DNA of 64,000 nt from Arbacia lixula (Eukaryota; Echinodermata; Echinoidea; Arbacioida; Arbaciidae): positions 19,913,265-19,977,264 of the forward strand of contig OZ022581.1 of the NCBI GenBank assembly GCA_963669155.1. The letters are read 5' to 3'. Shown in pieces: positions 1 through 12,417 of this stretch. The notes below the pieces were generated by a model. The model saw only the letters and a program-made list of their open reading frames with translations, did no database searches and was not told where the DNA came from. The translations under genes were made by a program, and so were the position numbers. Within the stretch, counting starts at the first letter, position 1; every line of letters begins with the position of its first letter.

Positions 1-272
1 ACGACAATCCATCAAAGGATATGAAAGTTATGCTTGTTTAAAGTATTGATTTTGTGACGTGCTCTGTACACGTAAGTTGTGTACTATTTTTCTTGAAAAT
101 GTTGATTTTCTCATAAGGCTATTATAAGCATCATTTTATCTGTGCATTTTTGATACATCACTAGAAACTTGTTTTATACACTCAAGCCTCTACAAAAAAA
201 ATATATTCCTTCTTTTGTGTTTCTGTTTTTATTAAACACCAATTTAACTTCAGGGTAAACTATCCCTTTAAG
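1..272. repeat. Foldback MITE family A, copy 1 (left edge cut by the window)
   Basis: It carries the same ordered blocks as the full copies at 4332 and 44325: AAAGGATATGAAAGTTAT, TTTTGTGACGT, GTGCTCT, and the right end TAAACTATCCCTTTAAG. The left terminus lies outside the window and the centre is diverged. It sits in the 3'-most visible intron of the ENTR1-like gene. Confidence 0.75.
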
Positions 273-1041
273 TCTTTAATTTTGGATTGGAAACATCTAA
301 GATTCTGGCAGCCAGGTTACGCAGACTTGTTCCGATTAAAAATCCAAACAAGTTTTGTGAGAGCGCAGGCATCCTGCTCTAGACATGTAGGAAGCTGTCA
401 CGCATTCCACAGATGCAGCTGGCGGAATCGATATCTGCTCGGCCAAAACACAGTGCATCCTGGGAACTTGTGCCCCTAATTTAGATTATTGAACAACACT
501 GTAAGCACAATTTTTCATTGCAATTCAAATCATCTAAAAATTACTTCAATTCTAAGGTGACTTAAATAATTTCCATAGATGTACTGCACATGTGGTAAAA
601 AAAAATTATTCCTGGGTATTGAGTGGTATGCTTAATAAGATGCTTAAATTTGAACTTGCTTCTCCTATAATATTCAATCAATTTACGAATACATTACCAA
701 TCAATAAGCAATTCCTTATTATACTGATCTGCTATAAAATGAAGACTTCAAAGTGCTATGAATTGATTTTATAATGTCAAAAACCTACTTTTTAAAATAT
801 TGAAATATCATGAAAAGAAAATATAAACAATATCTCCCTCCCCCCTCCTCCTACATCAAATATTGACATCTAAATCTTCTAGTTTGTTTCTGATACTATG
901 TTATGGAACAGTATATTTTAAAACTCATCTACTAGAAAAGAACAAAAACAAACAAACTCCTTTAATCATATGTTCTGAATGGTACATTTTAGTGATCACT
1001 GCATAGACGAAATATTAAATCAATAAATGTTTATGACTTAC

Positions 1042-1178
1042 TTGACATTTGTTTCTGCCTCTTTGGCTGCGGTTGCCAATTTGAGTGATGCTTCGTTGGC
1101 CTTGTCTCGGATGTCCTTTAATTCCCGGTTCTCCTTCGAATCCTGCTTTCCCGAACTGGAACTGGAATCACCCTTACT
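1042..1178 (-). CDS. ENTR1: ENTR1-like, fourth coding exon (C-terminal coiled coil)
   Basis: The exon is 137 bases: 45 codons plus two bases. It opens with a serine-rich linker (SKGDSSSSSGKQDS), then KENRELKDIRDKANEASLKL and ATAAKEAETNV. The helical part aligns with the human ENTR1 region that starts ENEALRCGQG and runs through an alanine- and asparagine-rich helix. The acceptor is TTTGACTTGACAG; using the AG two bases further in would put a TAA first in frame, so 1178 is the start. The donor is a perfect GTAAGT at 1041-1036. The protein continues in exon(s) left of the window. The serine linker has no counterpart in human ENTR1 as I recall it. Confidence 0.8.
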
Positions 1179-1440
1179 CTGTCAAGTCAAATAAGGAAAT
1201 CATTTGAAATTGTTATACAACCATGTTTAACATATTCTCAAAAGTAATGGATAGATGTGGTTAAGTCCATGGGACCCATTTTCACATCAGAATCAGAACC
1301 ATTGCTGTGTGAAAATAGGACCCATTCCCATTTCATTTCGAGATCACATGCAGGAATTATCTGAAGGGGGTACAATTTGTAGAAATGAAATCAGACTAGG
1401 ATACATAAGGACCATAATATCCAACACAGTCAATACATAA

Positions 1441-1849
1441 ACTTGTACTGAAATGTGCACTGGGTTAACAATACCATTTGGTAACTAATAAGTTGACCGA
1501 TAAAATAAATCAAATGACTAATAAATTACCATAGGTAGGAGAAAGGGAAAAGAATTGTTAGAGTCTGGACTAGGAGTTTATCTGTTCATGCTGTTCCTGT
1601 TCCAGATTCCCGAAGAAGAACAATCAATTTACAGACTTTCTTCTTTTAAAGACAAGGAGAAAGCTTCCAAGAATATCAATCTATTAATCAATACCAATAA
1701 ACTTCTACGGAAATATGCGCTGTGTGATATCACTGCATGTGTGTTACTAATTAATCAGTAAAATCAATCAAACAAATAAATCGCACAAGTAGAAAGAGAA
1801 AATTAGTTTTGAGCCTGTACTCGAGACTATCTGATCATACTGTTCCTGT
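1441..1849. repeat. Diverged tandem duplication
   Basis: Blocks 1441-1599 and 1701-1849 share order and content: GAAATGTGC/GAAATATGCGC, GTTACTAAT-type and AAATAAAT blocks, and a shared end at CATGCTGTTCCTGT/CATACTGTTCCTGT. The offset is about 250-260 bp. Confidence 0.55.
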
Positions 1850-2199
1850 GGGGAGTAGCTCATGACACAGACTCGACTCGGAGAGCCGAGAGGGGAAATG
1901 AAAGACTCACTTACATCAACCTCGCCTGACAAAGTCATGTCCGTGTTGCCCCCGGCAACAAGACACCCCCTCCCAGGATGTGACTGTAATGTTTCTAAAT
2001 CCATGAGGGGCCCCTGGTAGCATACTGTGGCAAGTCTACATGTGCAGGGAATGGAGGGCATATCAGAATATGTGTGTTTGTTTATGTATTCATGTACATA
2101 TCTATTTGATTACTTTCGTTGTTTCCATATTTACAACTTGGAAGAGAGGATTCCTTTGACGACAAAAGACTTGAAAAGTAGCCTCTGGAGAACAAAAAT

Positions 2200-2219
2200 C
2201 CCCCCCCCCCCCCCCCCCC
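2200..2219. repeat. Poly-C run (about 20 C)
   Basis: An uninterrupted C homopolymer directly before a family B MITE. Confidence 0.95.
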
Positions 2220-2223
2220 GGAA

Positions 2224-2489
2224 TGTGTTTCACCAAGCTGTTCGTGAGCTACGAACGACTTTATGAACGACTGGTGATCCATTCTTGTGCTAAATGCAAT
2301 ACTACACTTTGTCCCTGTTTTAATATATTGGGAGTTAATTTCCAACAATCCTAATAAAATTTGACAAATCATAAGTTTGTATTCAGACACAACAAGAATT
2401 TTCATTTATAAACATCAGATTTGAACTTAAGCTGAAGGGTATCAAAATCATTGAGAACGTGATTTAGCACAAGAAGGGGTCACCAGTCA
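2224..2489. repeat. MITE family B, copy 1
   Basis: It begins TGTTTCACCAAGCTGTTCG. Internal terminal repeats pair: GACTGGTGATCC...TTCTTGTGCTAAAT against ATTTAGCACAAGAA...GGTCACCAGTC. A second copy in inverted orientation lies at 62636-62925. Non-coding. Confidence 0.65.
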
Positions 2490-2490
2490 C

Positions 2491-2734
2491 CATGCTAAGT
2501 TTAAGATTATACCATAGTCCCTCAGAATATATATTGTTACATTGCCAAGATTCTGTAAGTAATGAACATATTCAGTGCTATTGATTGTATAGAAAACCAT
2601 CACGGATATACAACTTTCTTCCTCGATGGTTATGATAGCACCCAACATGTGGTACCTAATTATTACTTACATAATCTTGGCATTGCATCAATATATATTC
2701 TAAAGGGGCTATAATCTTAAACTTGGCATGGTTA
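2491..2734. repeat. MITE family C (long terminal inverted repeats)
   Basis: The left arm CATGCTAAGTTTAAGATTAT...GAATATATATTG...GCCAAGATTCTG pairs with the right arm CATAATCTTGGC...CAATATATATTC...ATAATCTTAAACTTGGCATG. The arms are about 75-90 bp. It abuts family B copy 1 with almost no gap. Confidence 0.7.
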
Positions 2735-4069
2735 GAATTAAGAGCTGGCTCTACTCAGGCATAGGGCAACTTGAGGAATACTGAATTAATGTCATACCAT
2801 TCTGTTGTCTCATGTTTAAACTGAGAAATCTAATTTTGTATGACAAAAATAATTGGGGCCCAAAAAATCACTGCATCGTCAAACAATGGAGACGTCAATC
2901 TTTCAACTTCGGATGAGAGAGGAAAATGACAAGGGTAGGGAGAGAAGTGGAGAGGGCTGAGAGGCAATTTAGCCCCACAATGCAAAGGGAGCCTCTGCAA
3001 ATGATAAAAGAGCATCTATAAAAAAAAAAAGATTTGCTTTCTTTTAGGTTATTTTAATATGCCAGGGTGGTTGATTCATAACTAATACACCCCGCTAATA
3101 TCAACATGCATTTCCTTTCATTGCTTCGAACTGTACACGTACATCATCTTGTTGATTACTTGTCACTTGTTGTAATCAAGTTCGTGTAGATTGCTGTTCT
3201 AAAGCGAACTAGCATCACTTCCATGTAAAGCACATTGAGAATTCCTTCAGTTTTGAAATGTGCTATATAAAAAATAGTTATTATCAAATCAGGTATAGAT
3301 AGGGGAGTCTCATGAATACACCCAAGCTACAGCTGATTTATTTTTCATGTGATTTACATGTTGTAAAAACATTAGTTTTATTCTTATCTCTGTAACATCA
3401 GTGAAAATCAAGTTTAAAGACGTGCCTCCTGATTGAGACCCAACTGCCAAGTCAAGTCGTAGTCTGATTCTACAAACGCAAGTTTTGAGAAAGTGTCTTG
3501 AGTCTGTGCCTTCAAACTGTGCCCAGTTTAAGAAGCAGAATCACATGACGTACACATATAACCATCTCGGCAGTACCCTGCAGGTGTGCGCGTAGTCACT
3601 GCACTGTCAGACATCAAACATGACTCGTCAAAAATAAATCAGGCCAGCGATCGCTTTTATTGAATGAGATGAAAAATTTCCTCCTCTATTAGACTGGTGC
3701 GGGATAAAAATAGCCCTGTTAAATCCAAGCAGGTGTCGAAATATCAACGGGGTGGCTAATATGGGATAAGAAAAGCAAATTCATGGACCTGGGTAGTATC
3801 AATATGAAAGATGCACTGAACAATAACAGGCAAGGGTATTGACAGGGGGATGAAAGCTAACTTTGGTAGATGATCAGACCTATATGCTCTACACTACCCT
3901 AAATCATATCATTCATGACCAGGTTGTTTTGGGAGTGAAACTGATCACTACTTGGCTTCAAATTCACTATTTTCTTAAACTCAGGTTTGTTTCATAAAGT
4001 TAAATGTGCATTCTATTGTAAATTAAATAACAATGATAACAAAAGTACAATTTAAAGCAATAGAGTATC
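2735..4069. other. Intronic stretch with a possible LINE/SINE 3' tail
   Basis: Around 3190-3285 the motifs GTAAAGCACATTGAGAA and AATGTGCTATATAAA resemble the 3' ends shared by many aquatic-animal LINEs and SINEs (a TGTAAAGCGCTTTGAG-type block then GCTATATAAA). The rest is unique-looking AT-rich sequence in which I see nothing. Confidence 0.4.
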
Positions 4070-4331
4070 AATTTGAAGAGCCTCAACGCCTCGCTGCTGT
4101 GCAGGAAGCCGTAATGTGCGCTCTTATGGTCTCTTGTCTCTAGGAACTGCTGACTTTTAGACGACCTGCCGACAACTCCACTCTAAATCTAATTCCAATA
4201 TACTTCCACTTGAAGTTGCTTCAAGTTCTAATATTGTGAGGGAAGCTCTTATGCAGTATTCTGTGCCATTTTCTGTGGTACACGTATTTACACAATTTTA
4301 TTTGTTTGACATGCAATAGGGCTACACTAAC
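4070..4331. repeat. Dispersed repeat family D, copy 1
   Basis: It shares ordered blocks with 43165-43437: AGGAACTGCT, GACGACC, CTCTAAATCTA/CATAAATCTAG, TTCAAG, and ATATTGTGAG followed by TATTTTCTGTG-type blocks, ending just before TTAAAGGG. Family A copy 2 follows directly, so one may have inserted at the end of the other. Confidence 0.55.
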
Positions 4332-4828
4332 TTTAAAGGGAAACATGTAGTTCACCCCTCAAATTATGTTGGTTTCAATAAAAGCAGACACATACAAAAT
4401 ACATTTTAGTGAGGGTTTGATGAAATTCCACCAAACAATAGAAAATTACAATTTTAATTTGTGATGTCACATGTAAGGTGCTCACCCATATGTTGTGTAC
4501 AATTTTTGTTGAAAATGCCCATTTTCTAAAAAAAGATATGCATCCATCCTTTTACCTGTGCATTTGATATGTCATTAGAAAAACGTTTTTACACACATAC
4601 CTCTTTGAACAATAAATATTTGGTAGTCAAAAACAGAAAAAGAGCAATTCATGGAATCATACAGCACACAAGATATGGGAGAGCACCTCGCATGTGACGT
4701 CACAAAATTGAAATGTCAAAAGACCATTACTTTCTTATCCTTTTCTTCAAACTTTCACTTCCATGCTACTTTCATATTTCTGCTTGCATTGAAACCAATG
4801 TTACTTCAGAGTGAACTATCCCTTTAAG
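4332..4828. repeat. Foldback MITE family A, copy 2 (full length)
   Basis: About 497 bp, bounded by TTTAAAGGGA and GTGAACTATCCCTTTAA. The two halves are inverted copies of each other over most of their length (GGTTTCAATAAAAGCAG at the left, CTGCTTGCATTGAAACC at the right; TGCTCACCCATAT against ATATGGGAGAGCACC). A TTAA at each edge could be the target duplication. The right half carries a perfect TGACGTCA at 4695-4702; the left half has the decayed TGATGTCA. It has no coding capacity. Confidence 0.8.
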
Positions 4829-4979
4829 GCTGTTTGCATCAAAGCCTGCCTTTCTATGTGACAGCCAGCTCTAATCTGATCCCTGTTCTTTCAGAGGCCG
4901 GGGACGCACACCTCGCAATCACCAGCACATCTCTCTGCTGCTGGGAGGAGATATCGTGCTGCGGAATCAACGTGTATGG

Positions 4980-5180
4980 GTTGGCCTTCCACTAAAACAT
5001 CCCCTCTCAAGAAACAACGACATCCATGAACTTGAGAAAAGGAGAGTTATTTATATATATGGATACCTCATCCTCTCCTAAGAAATAAACAACTTCTTCT
5101 GCTGGAACAAACTGGTTGGCCTACCACTAAAACATCCCCTCCAAGAAACATTGACATCCATGAGCTTGAGAAAAGGGAGG
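4980..5180. repeat. Short tandem duplication (two about 67-bp copies)
   Basis: GGTTGGCCTTCCACTAAAAC...ACATCCATGAACTTGAGAAAA at 4980-5045 is repeated at 5115-5175 (GGTTGGCCTACCACTAAAAC...ACATCCATGAGCTTGAGAAAA). About 135 bp separate the starts. Confidence 0.75.
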
Positions 5181-5252
5181 TAAATACTATTGATACAAAT
5201 GCTCCTGCTGGAATATACTCATACACTCCACTTTTCAACTGCACTGTTGTAG

Positions 5253-5420
5253 AGCCATGCTACCTATAGGTATAGGTTTCCCATTATTGTAATAACTTTA
5301 ATTCATCAATGGTAACTTTATGTCTCATGAAAAAAAGCCAATGAGGTCTCAGTTCTGCAGGTGTTACAATGATAGTTACCATGGTAAGTTAACAATATTG
5401 AAAATTTCTGATCATGCAAT
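5253..5420. repeat. MITE family E, copy 1 (diverged)
   Basis: It shares TTATTGTAATAACTT, ATCAATGGTAAC, CCAATGAGGTCTCA and TTACAATGATAGTTACCATGG with the better copy at 9716-9873. The same inverted layout is present but without clean ends. Confidence 0.5.
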
Positions 5421-6995
5421 CTGTTCAAATTCCTGACTGGAAGCAGCAAGGGACATTGGGCACCTTACTATATGACACAAGTACAAGAATAGATTTTGAA
5501 ACCGGAAACCGTCTTGCGAGACTCCGCATGACCTTACCATGTCCAATTTATTTCTGATGATATCGTATCACTTCGAATACAATTAACAAATACGTATAAC
5601 TTCAATACTCAAATAGGAGGCTTAAAGGTACTAATATTTGAAATTATAGTCCTTAAATGTATCAATTATTTTAATTAATTGTAAGTGTTACACAGATCTT
5701 ATATTAGCTGTTTGTGTGGCAATCTGCTGCTTTATGGATTTGTGTGGATTTTCTGTGGATAAAGAGTTAGAGGGTCTGATGCAACCTTTGCATGGGAATG
5801 CCCATCTGTTGTGAAGTTGTTCATTCGATCTGTATCCTTGTTCTGTCACAAAAAATCTTCGTGTTGAAACTAACAAAGCAATAAGTGCATAAATATTAAA
5901 TGTTGAGCATGCTTAATCATACATTAATGTAATTGTTGGAAACAATGTAAATTTGTGGAGGGGATGACGAACTAAAGGCAGAGCGCCACCTGTTGCAATC
6001 TCCTCACCCAATCTGCGCAGATAAGCGGGACTGACGTCACCGCAACACACTAATTGCATCCGAGCGGCCGTTTCCACCTCTGCCAAGTGCACGGTTGGCA
6101 TTGTTTCATTCCGATCGAGAGGGGGATTGCTGTTTCTCGTCCCCAAAATATCACTATTGGGGTTAAATTTAGGAGCCCATCAGATGCCAAAAGCAGCAGC
6201 GGTGTTAACCTGATTATCACCCCAAATCACTGCCATGTTTTATTTGCAAGCTTTTGTCTCTACATGTTTCACGGCCCTACCTAGATGTTGGGTATTTGTT
6301 TCTCTAGGAGCCTATATAACTTCTATGGGAGGTTGAACAGGTTGCTGGGGAGTACATTTTTTAAAGTGAAATTGATTCAATAGGTATTATCTACTCTTTG
6401 TATGCTTATTATTCAAGGAATAGGAAACAAATAAAAGCAATGAAAGGAGAAGTGGGAGAAGAGGAAGAATGGTTATGATCATTGATAATCAATTAACGAG
6501 AGAGAGAGAGAGAGAGTGACAGACACAAAAAGAGAGAGGGTGGTGGAAGGGAAAAAGATGAAAGGAAATCACGCAGTTCTGAAGTTGCAATGACCTCATA
6601 CAAGGCTTCAATCAGCCCTTTATAGCCTACCCCACACAGCAACACCCTCTCCCTCTCTCTCCAGAACTTGATGGGTATGAGCTATTTTTACCCCCCATTT
6701 CCCCACATTTCAATTAGCACCCGGGCTGTATTTCACCACGATTCCCTTTCAGGAACCCTTGAAGGTAAATATTGTGCTATACCAGCATACGAGGCGGGTA
6801 TAAATTGGAGCATCCATGTGGTTTGAAGACTTGCAGCAGAAGGCAGCCCTATTGATAATCAAATTTCAGGAGATTAAATGGGGGAGCTGTTTTCTGGAAT
6901 GGCTGTGGTCTGTGACGCTCGTTTGTGCCTTGAACAGAGGGTTTAGCAAAGGCTTAAGCAGGAAGACGCACTTAGTGTATGCAACATGATGTACA
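5421..6995. other. Intronic stretch, no gene seen
   Basis: A mixed, partly GC-richer, non-repetitive patch at 5940-6280 contains a perfect CRE palindrome. (GA)n lies at 6499-6520. The stretch 6580-6970 looks single-copy, with no coding signal I can defend. Confidence 0.5.
6032..6039. promoter_or_regulatory. TGACGTCA (CRE-type palindrome)
   Basis: A perfect CREB/ATF consensus inside a GC-richer, non-repeat patch of the 14.4 kb intron. One 8-mer is weak evidence on its own. Confidence 0.2.
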
Positions 6996-7012
6996 CCACT
7001 ACGCAAGCACAT

Positions 7013-7215
7013 CAATCTATCTGTCTATCTATCTATCTATCTATCTATCTATATGCATTTATGTATCTATTCATCTATATCTACCTTTCTAACTATCAAT
7101 TTATCTACCTAATATCTCATTCTATACAATCTATTCATGTATCCATCTACCTATCTATGCATCTCTATCTGTAGTTATCTATCTAATTATCTTTCTATCA
7201 ATCTATCTTGATAGC
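7013..7215. repeat. (CTAT)n microsatellite, degenerate
   Basis: CTAT repeats with a pure core near 7023-7052 and decayed flanks; the other strand reads GATA. Confidence 0.95.
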
Positions 7216-8385
7216 TAGCTAGCTATCCATCTAGCATAATTCTTTCCACTTCTAAAGAAAGACCTATTGGCCAATTTTGCCCCTTTGAGCTGCATATAAC
7301 AGCTTTTCTGGTGACCACCTTGGCTACATACTAGCTATCTCGACATATAATGCAACATACTGGTGCATGAGTGATCTGGTAAAGAAAAACATTCATCAGG
7401 GAATTCAATATCTGCCTAGCAACAATCAATCTGTCATAGCAGTCTTTTCATAGATCACTCCTGTAAAGATGTGGTTGTCTCACATAATTATGATAATTCT
7501 TTAGCAGCATATCACGTTCGAAAATAACTCCCGGGAGAAATTCATCCCTTAAACAACTTAATTTGTCTCTGTTGTCGCCTGTGACCGCAGATTTAGCTCT
7601 GGGTTTGTCGCCATCAAACAAACCCTCCTCCATGTTGCTAGGCCAGTCCCACATATTGCCTTCTGGTGTGGGCTGACTCACGTTTCATGGTCTCTGGGTG
7701 CTTCCAGAATGAGCGCCTCACACCCCCACAGGGATGGGGGAGGAAGTGTCTGTCTGTAGGTCCATTCACATAGAAACATTAAGTCACTGCTTGCTTCCAC
7801 TCTCTGTGTGCCATGTGACTTTATTCGCAAGTAATGCGTGAAATTCCCCTGGAGCAGCAGTTGATCTGGCATACAAAGGATTAGATACTGCCTATACTTT
7901 TGACAGTAGCGTGTTTCTGATGCCGTGAACTTTATAGCAATTCACATCTTATAAGTAGCTAGATAAAAAAAGGCGCAGATGTTCCTAGATTTCAGTACAG
8001 TAAGTTAACGGTGTGAATGGACCCATAGCTTTGTCATGTGAGAAAGCATCTGTTCAGCAGGAAACTATATTCAGTGTGAGCATGTGCCTTAAAGGTGACC
8101 CTATATATCATCTATCCATCTTCTCCATTAATTGACTGCCTCTTCTTAAAGCATATGCCCTACACTTGTACGTATCCAGTTGGTTAATTTCTTTGTCCAT
8201 CTGTCAGGACAATTTTTATTTGATTTATTCAGTACTGACTAAATCATTCTTCAAATCCAAATGTTCCATCAGTGAATACATGGTCACATTCCAATTGAAG
8301 AATGCATAAGAATAGGATGAATTAAGAAACAGGAATCCATATAAACTCAACAACAAAAGAAAGTGGATATTGATAGAAGTACAGA
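7216..8385. other. Intronic stretch, no gene seen
   Basis: A 77-codon open frame at 7681-7448 on the minus strand has a protein-like composition but no recognisable domain, and no splice sites join it to ENTR1. Otherwise nothing. Confidence 0.4.
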
Positions 8386-8464
8386 TATTTCCAATAATAT
8401 GTTTCTTTCATGTGTCTGCTTTTATTGAAACCAACTTAATTTTAGAGTGAACTATCCCTTTAAG
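8386..8464. repeat. Foldback MITE family A, right-end fragment
   Basis: It matches only the last 80 bases of the family: AATATGTTTCTTTCATGTG, CTGCTTTTATTGAAACCAA and GAGTGAACTATCCCTTTAAG. The rest of the element is absent. Confidence 0.7.
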
Positions 8465-9350
8465 TTGGGACACGGGGGATTGCCTCTCTGTAATAAAATC
8501 TTGTTGTATCTGTGCTCGTTAATTGAGAAGTGCCTGTAAATTGTTTAACATCGTGAATCAGACACAATTCAATATTGTTTCCCAATTGCTTTGACGTATA
8601 CCAATTACATGCATAGCCCATGTCATGTCCAAATCAATCAAACCGGCAGTCTACACATACAATCCCAATACTATTTCACTATACAAGAAAAAGTGTCACA
8701 ACTCATGGCTCTCGCATCAAGCTAAATACTAAAAAAAAAAACAGTACTATTCAGCAGGTACTTGTAATTAATATAAAGCCATATCTGTATTTGATTTGAT
8801 ATCAAAATAGATATGATTTGAATTCCAAATAGATCAGTTCAAATATAAAGCTTTTGAAACAATGCCCCAAACTTGTTACACCTCGACCTAAAAATATCCA
8901 GAGTCTCCTTGATGCGCCGACGTTGGTATGGTTACAAAACAACACACCTGGCATGATATAAGCGATCCTTGGCGCTCGGAATAGATGGCTATCATGAAGG
9001 GTAAAACTCTACAGAAAATACAGCAATTTTGTGGGTCGAAACCTATGGTGATTATAGCAATATTGCAGCAATAATACAGTATTGTTTTTGATGTGTGTTT
9101 TTTGATGCTCAATCGTGGTGGTTATGGTATATATGAATGAGGCTTTAGAAATGAATGCATGTGAATGTAGTACAGAGACAGGATACCCTGCCGACTGCTG
9201 CCCCCTGCTTCAGACAACATGTGACTCATCTGAGATGGATTATTCCTCTTCCTGACAATTCAACAGCAAGGGAGAGAGAGAGGGCTAGTGAGGTGGAGGG
9301 GTGGGGCAAGCTAGAGGTACATGTAGGACCTAAGGGAGGGGGGGGACAGA
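8465..9350. other. Intronic stretch, nothing recognised
   Basis: AT-rich and unique-looking. A purine-rich (GA) tract begins at about 9270. Confidence 0.5.
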
Positions 9351-9351
9351 G

Positions 9352-9560
9352 ATAAAGAGAGGGACAGAGAATGAAACGTACATATAGAAACAGCGAGACA
9401 GAGACAGAGACATTGAAACCAAGAGAAAGAGCGGGGGGGGGGGGCGGTGTACAGAGACAGAGAGGAAATGAGGAACAGATAAAATAAGAGAAAGACAGAG
9501 AGTGAAACATAGAAACAACCAGACAGGGACAGAGACATTGATACCAAAAGAAAGTAGGGG
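9352..9560. repeat. Purine-rich tandem duplication
   Basis: Two copies of a block of about 80-130 bp (GACAGAGA, ATAGAAACA, GACAGAGACATTGA, ACCAA.AGAAAG) at 9352-9432 and 9484-9560, separated by a G run at 9433-9444. The pyrimidine strand gives long but meaningless open frames. Confidence 0.65.
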
Positions 9561-9715
9561 TGGATAGATTCTGACACATAAGGTAAATAAGGTCTATATT
9601 TATTTTACTGCATTTTGTAATAGTTGGTAGCCATTGTAGCCATTGAGCCATACTAGTAGCCATACTAGTGGGCACCGAAAATACTGCTCAAGAAGATTAT
9701 GCGTATTGCTGGTTC

Positions 9716-9873
9716 AGGGCCATGTTGCATATAAGTTCTCAATAATTGTAACTTGGCATCAATGGTAAATACCAAGGCAATAGCCAATGAGCTCTCATTA
9801 TTGTACCTGTTGCCAAGGTAGTTATCATTAATGGTAAGTTACAATACTTGAAAACCTATATGCAACATGGCCC
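9716..9873. repeat. MITE family E, copy 2
   Basis: Inverted ends: GGGCCATGTTGCATATAAG and CTATATGCAACATGGCCC. Inner arms CAATAATTGTAACTT and AAGTTACAATACTTG also pair. About 158 bp, non-coding. Confidence 0.8.
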
Positions 9874-10177
9874 AGATATACAAGAGTGACACTACATGCC
9901 TTTATATCACCCAAATGCTTGATACATACAAAGTCATGTAGTATGCAGGGACAGGCTCTATTGTGACACCTTGAGTGTGTAAATCCATGCCTGGAAGTAA
10001 GACTACAGCCTGACCAGCTGCAGTTGTCTCCTTGTTGGGAAACATAATGTAGACACATATAATTTGAGTTAGTCCCTGCGATTCAGACCCATTGGCTCAA
10101 ATTTACAAAGGAGTTCTAGATTTCGTCCATAGATAAAACAAATTTTGTGGCATACAGCAAATAAGTATGCTTGATAT

Positions 10178-10547
10178 AGGCCGTGTTTATCAATTTTTCA
10201 GAAATTTAAACGCATTTCCAAAGGCCTTTACGAACGCGCTTCCAAATGCGTTTAAAAAAAGGGTGCGTTTATCAACTCGATCGCCCAAGTCGAAAACTGG
10301 CCTTGTCACCGAAAACATGTGGTTTAAACGCGTTTCAAAACAGCTTTGCGTTTATCTCGCTTCTTTAAACGCGTTTCTGGTTTAAACGCGTTTAGGATCG
10401 TACAAATTTGCGTGTTTCAAAACAGCTTTCCAAACCCCATAATCAAAACACCTTTGCGTTTATCAACTCGTTTAAACGCGTTAAAAAAATTTAAACGCGT
10501 TTGGAAACCTTAATTCTACCAAAAAAAGAGTCGATAAACACGCCCAT
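10178..10547. repeat. MITE family F with AAACGCGTTT arrays
   Basis: Ends: GGCCGTGTTTATC and GATAAACACGCCC. The interior is packed with AAACGCGTTT/TTTAAACGCGTT palindromes and TTTGCGTTTATC blocks in both orientations. About 370 bp, non-coding. Confidence 0.75.
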
Positions 10548-11985
10548 AGTCTGTAAACTTCAAGAAGGTCCAATATTGAACATGTGCATTCTGCATAAGT
10601 TGCTAAATTTCTATGGTTTAGATGAAAGTTTATTTGAATTAATTTGGTTAAACCGTGGTCTACACATAACAACTAGCATGAATTAAGCACCCTACAAAAA
10701 CGATCGCATCCATTAAAAGACCTGTTTGAAGTGTACGCACTATTAAATCAAACATACTTTATCTGCTTTAACAATGGACTAAATTTAAAACTCTGAAGTT
10801 AATTCGGGCCATTGATTCAGACTCACTCACTCAGTGACAAGGATTCTCCCACAAACTAGTCTGCCTGTACAGGGGTACAATGAGACATTAAGAGAGCCAT
10901 CTATAAATACTTCCTTTATTTTGGGTCCAGACAGAAATTGTGGTGATGATATTCATACACTATAAACTTCACTGATACAGTAAAACACATGGGACACAGG
11001 CTCCCAGCATATAATTGGTTAACAATGCCTAAAGTGTTTGGTCCAGGGGTTGGTGAAAGAGGTTCTAGAAATACTCTCCTTTCTTTGAAGCTGTGGTGAG
11101 TGGTATTTGGCTCCACATAAATCTATGCTGCAACTCCCATTGCACAATAACTGTGGCATACAGCGTATAGGGCATAAAGTCCCATATAAATCAATAGATA
11201 AAATGCAACTTTCACAGGCTCCTTATCTACAATTGTTTTAATATCTCTCATATGTGTGTAGGCTACGGGTAGGATTAGACCTGGTCTATAACCATTCCTT
11301 TCTGTAAGTCTGACATGAAGCTCTGTGTATATACTCTTTAGCTCTATGTAAGTCCATAGATTAAACACATCCATTGTGGATCTCATACTCTCAGTGTACA
11401 ATACTTATAGTTAACATCACCAAAATGTTCTAGGGGTTAGATGACACAGATTCTATAATCAAATACCCCCTTTTACTTTGATGGTTCGATCTGAATGAAT
11501 TAGCTGTGGCATAGGCCATCTGGAAGGACATTAATCTAATTACCACCTTGGCTAGGGTTCACTGGCCTATGACGACTCACTCCGCAATGTCACCCTGATG
11601 AGCATGTCTATGTTTGTGTCAGACGAATCATTTATGTCCTTCTCCTTCTTCTTTTATTTTCTCGTACAGTTTTTAACATCTCTATTCACGTCAGACAAGT
11701 CATAATTTCTTTCGTCTTCTCCTCTTTTTCTTCTCCTGCAGTCTCTAAATGGCATGAAGAGGACATCCTGTCACAGGTTGTCACTTTTCATTGAGGGGCT
11801 TGACATGACTGACGTATGTACGTGTATGTCTGGTACTTTGCTAAGCTCTTTCGTCTCTGCTAAATCTTGGAATGCCAGATAATCTGGTTCTCTATAGAAT
11901 ATGTGTGTATTTCTTTGTGCAGAAATGAATCAATGTGGTAGAAAGGGTTAAAAAGGGCACCCACAACCAGCATGAGCAGCGTAAG
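10548..11985. other. Intronic stretch, nothing recognised
   Basis: A minus-strand open frame at 11401-11123 (92 codons) shows no domain. No repeats I can pair. Confidence 0.4.
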
Positions 11986-12417
11986 TGTATTGTTGAATCG
12001 CTGAAAAGTTCATTTGATTAAATCTGTACACGTACTGACAGCACAGGGTCAATAAGAGGGGATCTATCTCAATGACGTATGTTTTCTCTAAGCTTCTTAG
12101 ACTCTGTTAACATGCACCAATATTCAAAGTATTAATCAAGTAAGTTCATACCATTGAACTTGCTGAGAATTTGATTTGTTTGAACAGCACATGGTTATAG
12201 GATATAGTTGGATATAGGGGATCTATCTGACTGACGTATGTAGATGCATCTCCTTCTCTAAGTCCCTGTTAACATGTACCAACACGCATATCATAACATA
12301 AGTGCATTCAGACCATTGAGTCTGCTGAAAGCTAAATTGTATGTACAGCACAGGGTCATTAAGGTCTTGTATGAAAAGGGTTGGAGAAAATGGCTCTATA
12401 TCGGACTGACATATGTA

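Noticed and set aside
7448-7681. 77-codon minus frame with protein-like composition inside an ENTR1 intron
   Set aside because: No domain, no good flanking splice sites in a matching phase, and the ENTR1 homology runs on without it.
9226-9675. 149-codon serine/leucine-rich minus frame
   Set aside because: Antisense of a GA-rich tandem duplication.
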